Of a stretch of 64,000 bases of DNA, positions 62,237-64,000 are shown piece after piece. The DNA is taken from positions 19,052,353-19,116,352 of the forward strand of contig CM067506.1 in the NCBI GenBank assembly GCA_034509495.1, given 5' to 3'. Under the pieces are notes generated by a model. That model had not been told where the DNA came from. It was given only the letters and a program-made list of their open reading frames with translations, and ran no database searches. How positions within the stretch are numbered: position 1 is the first letter of the stretch; every line of letters begins with the position of its first letter. The stretch comes from Acestrorhynchus altus. Lineage: Eukaryota > Chordata > Actinopteri > Characiformes > Acestrorhynchidae. A program made the translations under genes and the position numbers.

Positions 62237-64000
62237 CTGCAAAGGGGAAAACAAAGCTTAACAGCACAAATTGAGACAAAACAAAACTTGGCATCTGGCT
62301 AAAAGAAAAGTTATAATAAGCCTAAAATCACTGTAGACAACAAGATGAGTCTAAAGTTTTAGAACATCTTTCTTTAGAACTGTTTCTTTTACTGCCAAAT
62401 ACATGGTTCCCCTCCAATCTATAAACATGGTCTAACAGCCTGAAAACATTACATTACACTTTGATCTTGCCTAGATACTTTTCAGTTCAATAACATATGT
62501 TATATATTTGATTTGTCAGACGTTCTTGGAGTGTAATGCATCTCAAAAGCCAAACCACCCTCTTGTGAGAATGCTTGTTGACAGAGACCGGTATGCCAAT
62601 GCAAATTGACTTGCTAAAAAGTTTCTAAAGTGCTCTCAGGACTTCAGGCTTTCTGGCGTCTCCAATCACATGCTGCATTTCAATGTAAGGAAATGCTGAA
62701 TGCAACAAAACCCTGATTTTCAGAGCTGTATTTTGAACTGTATTGGGAATGAGGTTGTGGCTTTCTGTGTCTGCTTTTGGTGGCCTTCTTCTTGGCCTAG
62801 TTTTAAGGGCTCAGCACTCTTCTTGCAAAGACAATGTTCACTTAACTTTGGCAAAAATGTGACATAATTGTGGAGAAAACAACCGCAGATGTTCAGCAGA
62901 GCCTTTGCTTGATGTATCAAGCAAATAGCAACTGGGAGAACTCTGTAGACGAAGACACGGTACTACAAAGGAGGGATCTGTGAGATTAATGCATAAAAAC
63001 CTGAAATAAATTTTTTCAATCGAAATTAATTTTTTTTGCCATTGGAAAATCCTCCATGACAAATTTTTAAAAGCAAAAAAAATCAACAAGAAGGGTCAGA
63101 ATTGGAATGTAAGTGGCAACATATTCCTGTATTTCACACAGCTTTGTCCTGACTGTCTGTCTTCATAAAGCACCAGCTAGAACTGTGATAATGGTTTTGC
63201 AGAAGTCAAGGATTTTAACATGTCACAGTGTGGTAACAAATGTCACAGTATCACCTGCAGTTGTGGAGCATAAACGACTGGCAAAAACAAAACTATGCAA
63301 GCTTGTAAGCTTGGAAAAGTGGTTTTGGATTCTCACAAACTTCGTTTAGCAAGAGGTATGCTGAGGCCTTCATTTCTTCTGTCAGACACCATCACTTTTG
63401 AGCTCTACAGCAAGCTGAGAAAATTCCCCTGTATGCAGTTTAAAGTTCAGGGTCAGGTTTCCACTTAAGTCCATCTCTGATGGATCCAATGTTGATGGGA
63501 AGTGAGTGATTGGCCAGTTCATGTTGTTAGTCAATTGTCTCTTTACAATAAATGTTACAACATAATGGTCATCTACGCTTGGTCCAAATGCAAGAACAAA
63601 CAAAGGCCATGCATCCAGAGATGCTGCTTAAAGAGATTTGAGTCTATCGTGAAAACTTGACAAAATAATGGCTACTTCTGATGTGGTGTACTGTTCCATC
63701 TTAGAAGCAAATATCTAGGGGACAACTTCAAAAAATAAGTGAACTTGGCTCTCTGAAGAACCTTCAGGAACGTCAGAGAACAATAACAGTTCTTTATTTG
63801 TTAACCAAATTTCCATGCACAAGGTTTGCAGGCCAGCTCAAATCCCTTATTGGATCTCTTCTGAGCTGCTGCGGTCAAAGTCTGAGGAGCTACAAGCATG
63901 CTCAATCATCAGCTGAAACCTGTGCTGCTTTCCCTCTGAAGAATTCGTGTCCTTACATATGGTGAAAGAACACATACATATGGTCAGTCTTAACTGCAAC
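62237..64000. other. Intron upstream of the first RCK1 exon; short open stretches, no known exon
   Basis: The exon before HIVVCGH should end ...YGGSYSAVSGRK; nothing similar is present. Minus-strand frames at 63382-63603 (VDDHYVVTFIVKRQLTNNMN) and 63865-63960 (FQLMIEHACSSSDFDRSSSE, then EEIQ and a stop) are open and have coding-like composition, but I do not recognise them. They may be remnants of a decayed mobile element. Confidence 0.4.

Overview
The window is vertebrate, almost certainly teleost fish, genomic DNA. It is AT-rich, dense in (AC)n, (ATT)n and (GA)n microsatellites, carries decayed Tc1/mariner, LINE, SINE and MITE copies of types common in fish, and its genes are split into short exons with GT-AG borders. 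No bacterial-type gene, operon, CRISPR array or rRNA gene was seen.

One gene explains all the convincing coding sequence: the minus-strand 3' two thirds of kcnma1 (Slo1, the BK calcium- and voltage-activated potassium channel alpha subunit). Transcription runs from the right edge to the left. I placed 18 constitutive exons by reading codons across each junction. They total 2,283 nt, about 761 codons, all joined in frame, from the start of RCK1 (HIVVCGH, 62236) to the serine-rich C-tail (DKH, 1527). The exons for S0-S6 and the pore lie beyond the right edge; the last coding exon lies beyond the left edge. Teleosts can carry two copies (kcnma1a/b); I cannot say which this is. The protein forms the cytosolic gating ring: RCK1 with its Ca2+ and Mg2+ site residues (62.2-45.9 kb), the linker with the CKACH heme motif and the main alternative-splicing site (44.8-18.3 kb), and RCK2 with the calcium bowl QDDDDDPD (17.7-1.5 kb).

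The most interesting content is a set of alternative cassette exons in the introns. Four match inserts I recall from mammals or birds: a 12-nt SRKR microexon (49.0 kb), a 9-nt microexon reading IHF where mammals have IYF (42.8 kb), the 174-nt STREX exon (38.7 kb) and an 84-nt exon encoding 28 residues that start AKPGK (8.2 kb). Two more candidates lie at the STREX site and I do not recognise them: a 33-nt microexon (33.4 kb, KYKYNGYVRS) and a 285-nt exon (30.7 kb) encoding a Ser/Pro/Arg-rich segment. Both have good splice signals, are open, and have exactly the 1-1 phase the site needs. With IHF and STREX they would make a four-cassette splice hub at one junction.

The rest is intron. Mobile-element remnants include Tc1-like copies at 9-10, 20.3-22.1, 53.1-53.6, 56.1-56.8 and perhaps 57.8-58.2 kb, a LINE reverse transcriptase fragment at 52.1-53.1 kb, tRNA-derived SINE heads at 13.7 and 28.7 kb, and several MITE-like inverted repeats. 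A GC/CpG-rich patch at 35.15-35.72 kb stands out from its surroundings. The 1.7 kb at the right edge holds no recognisable exon.
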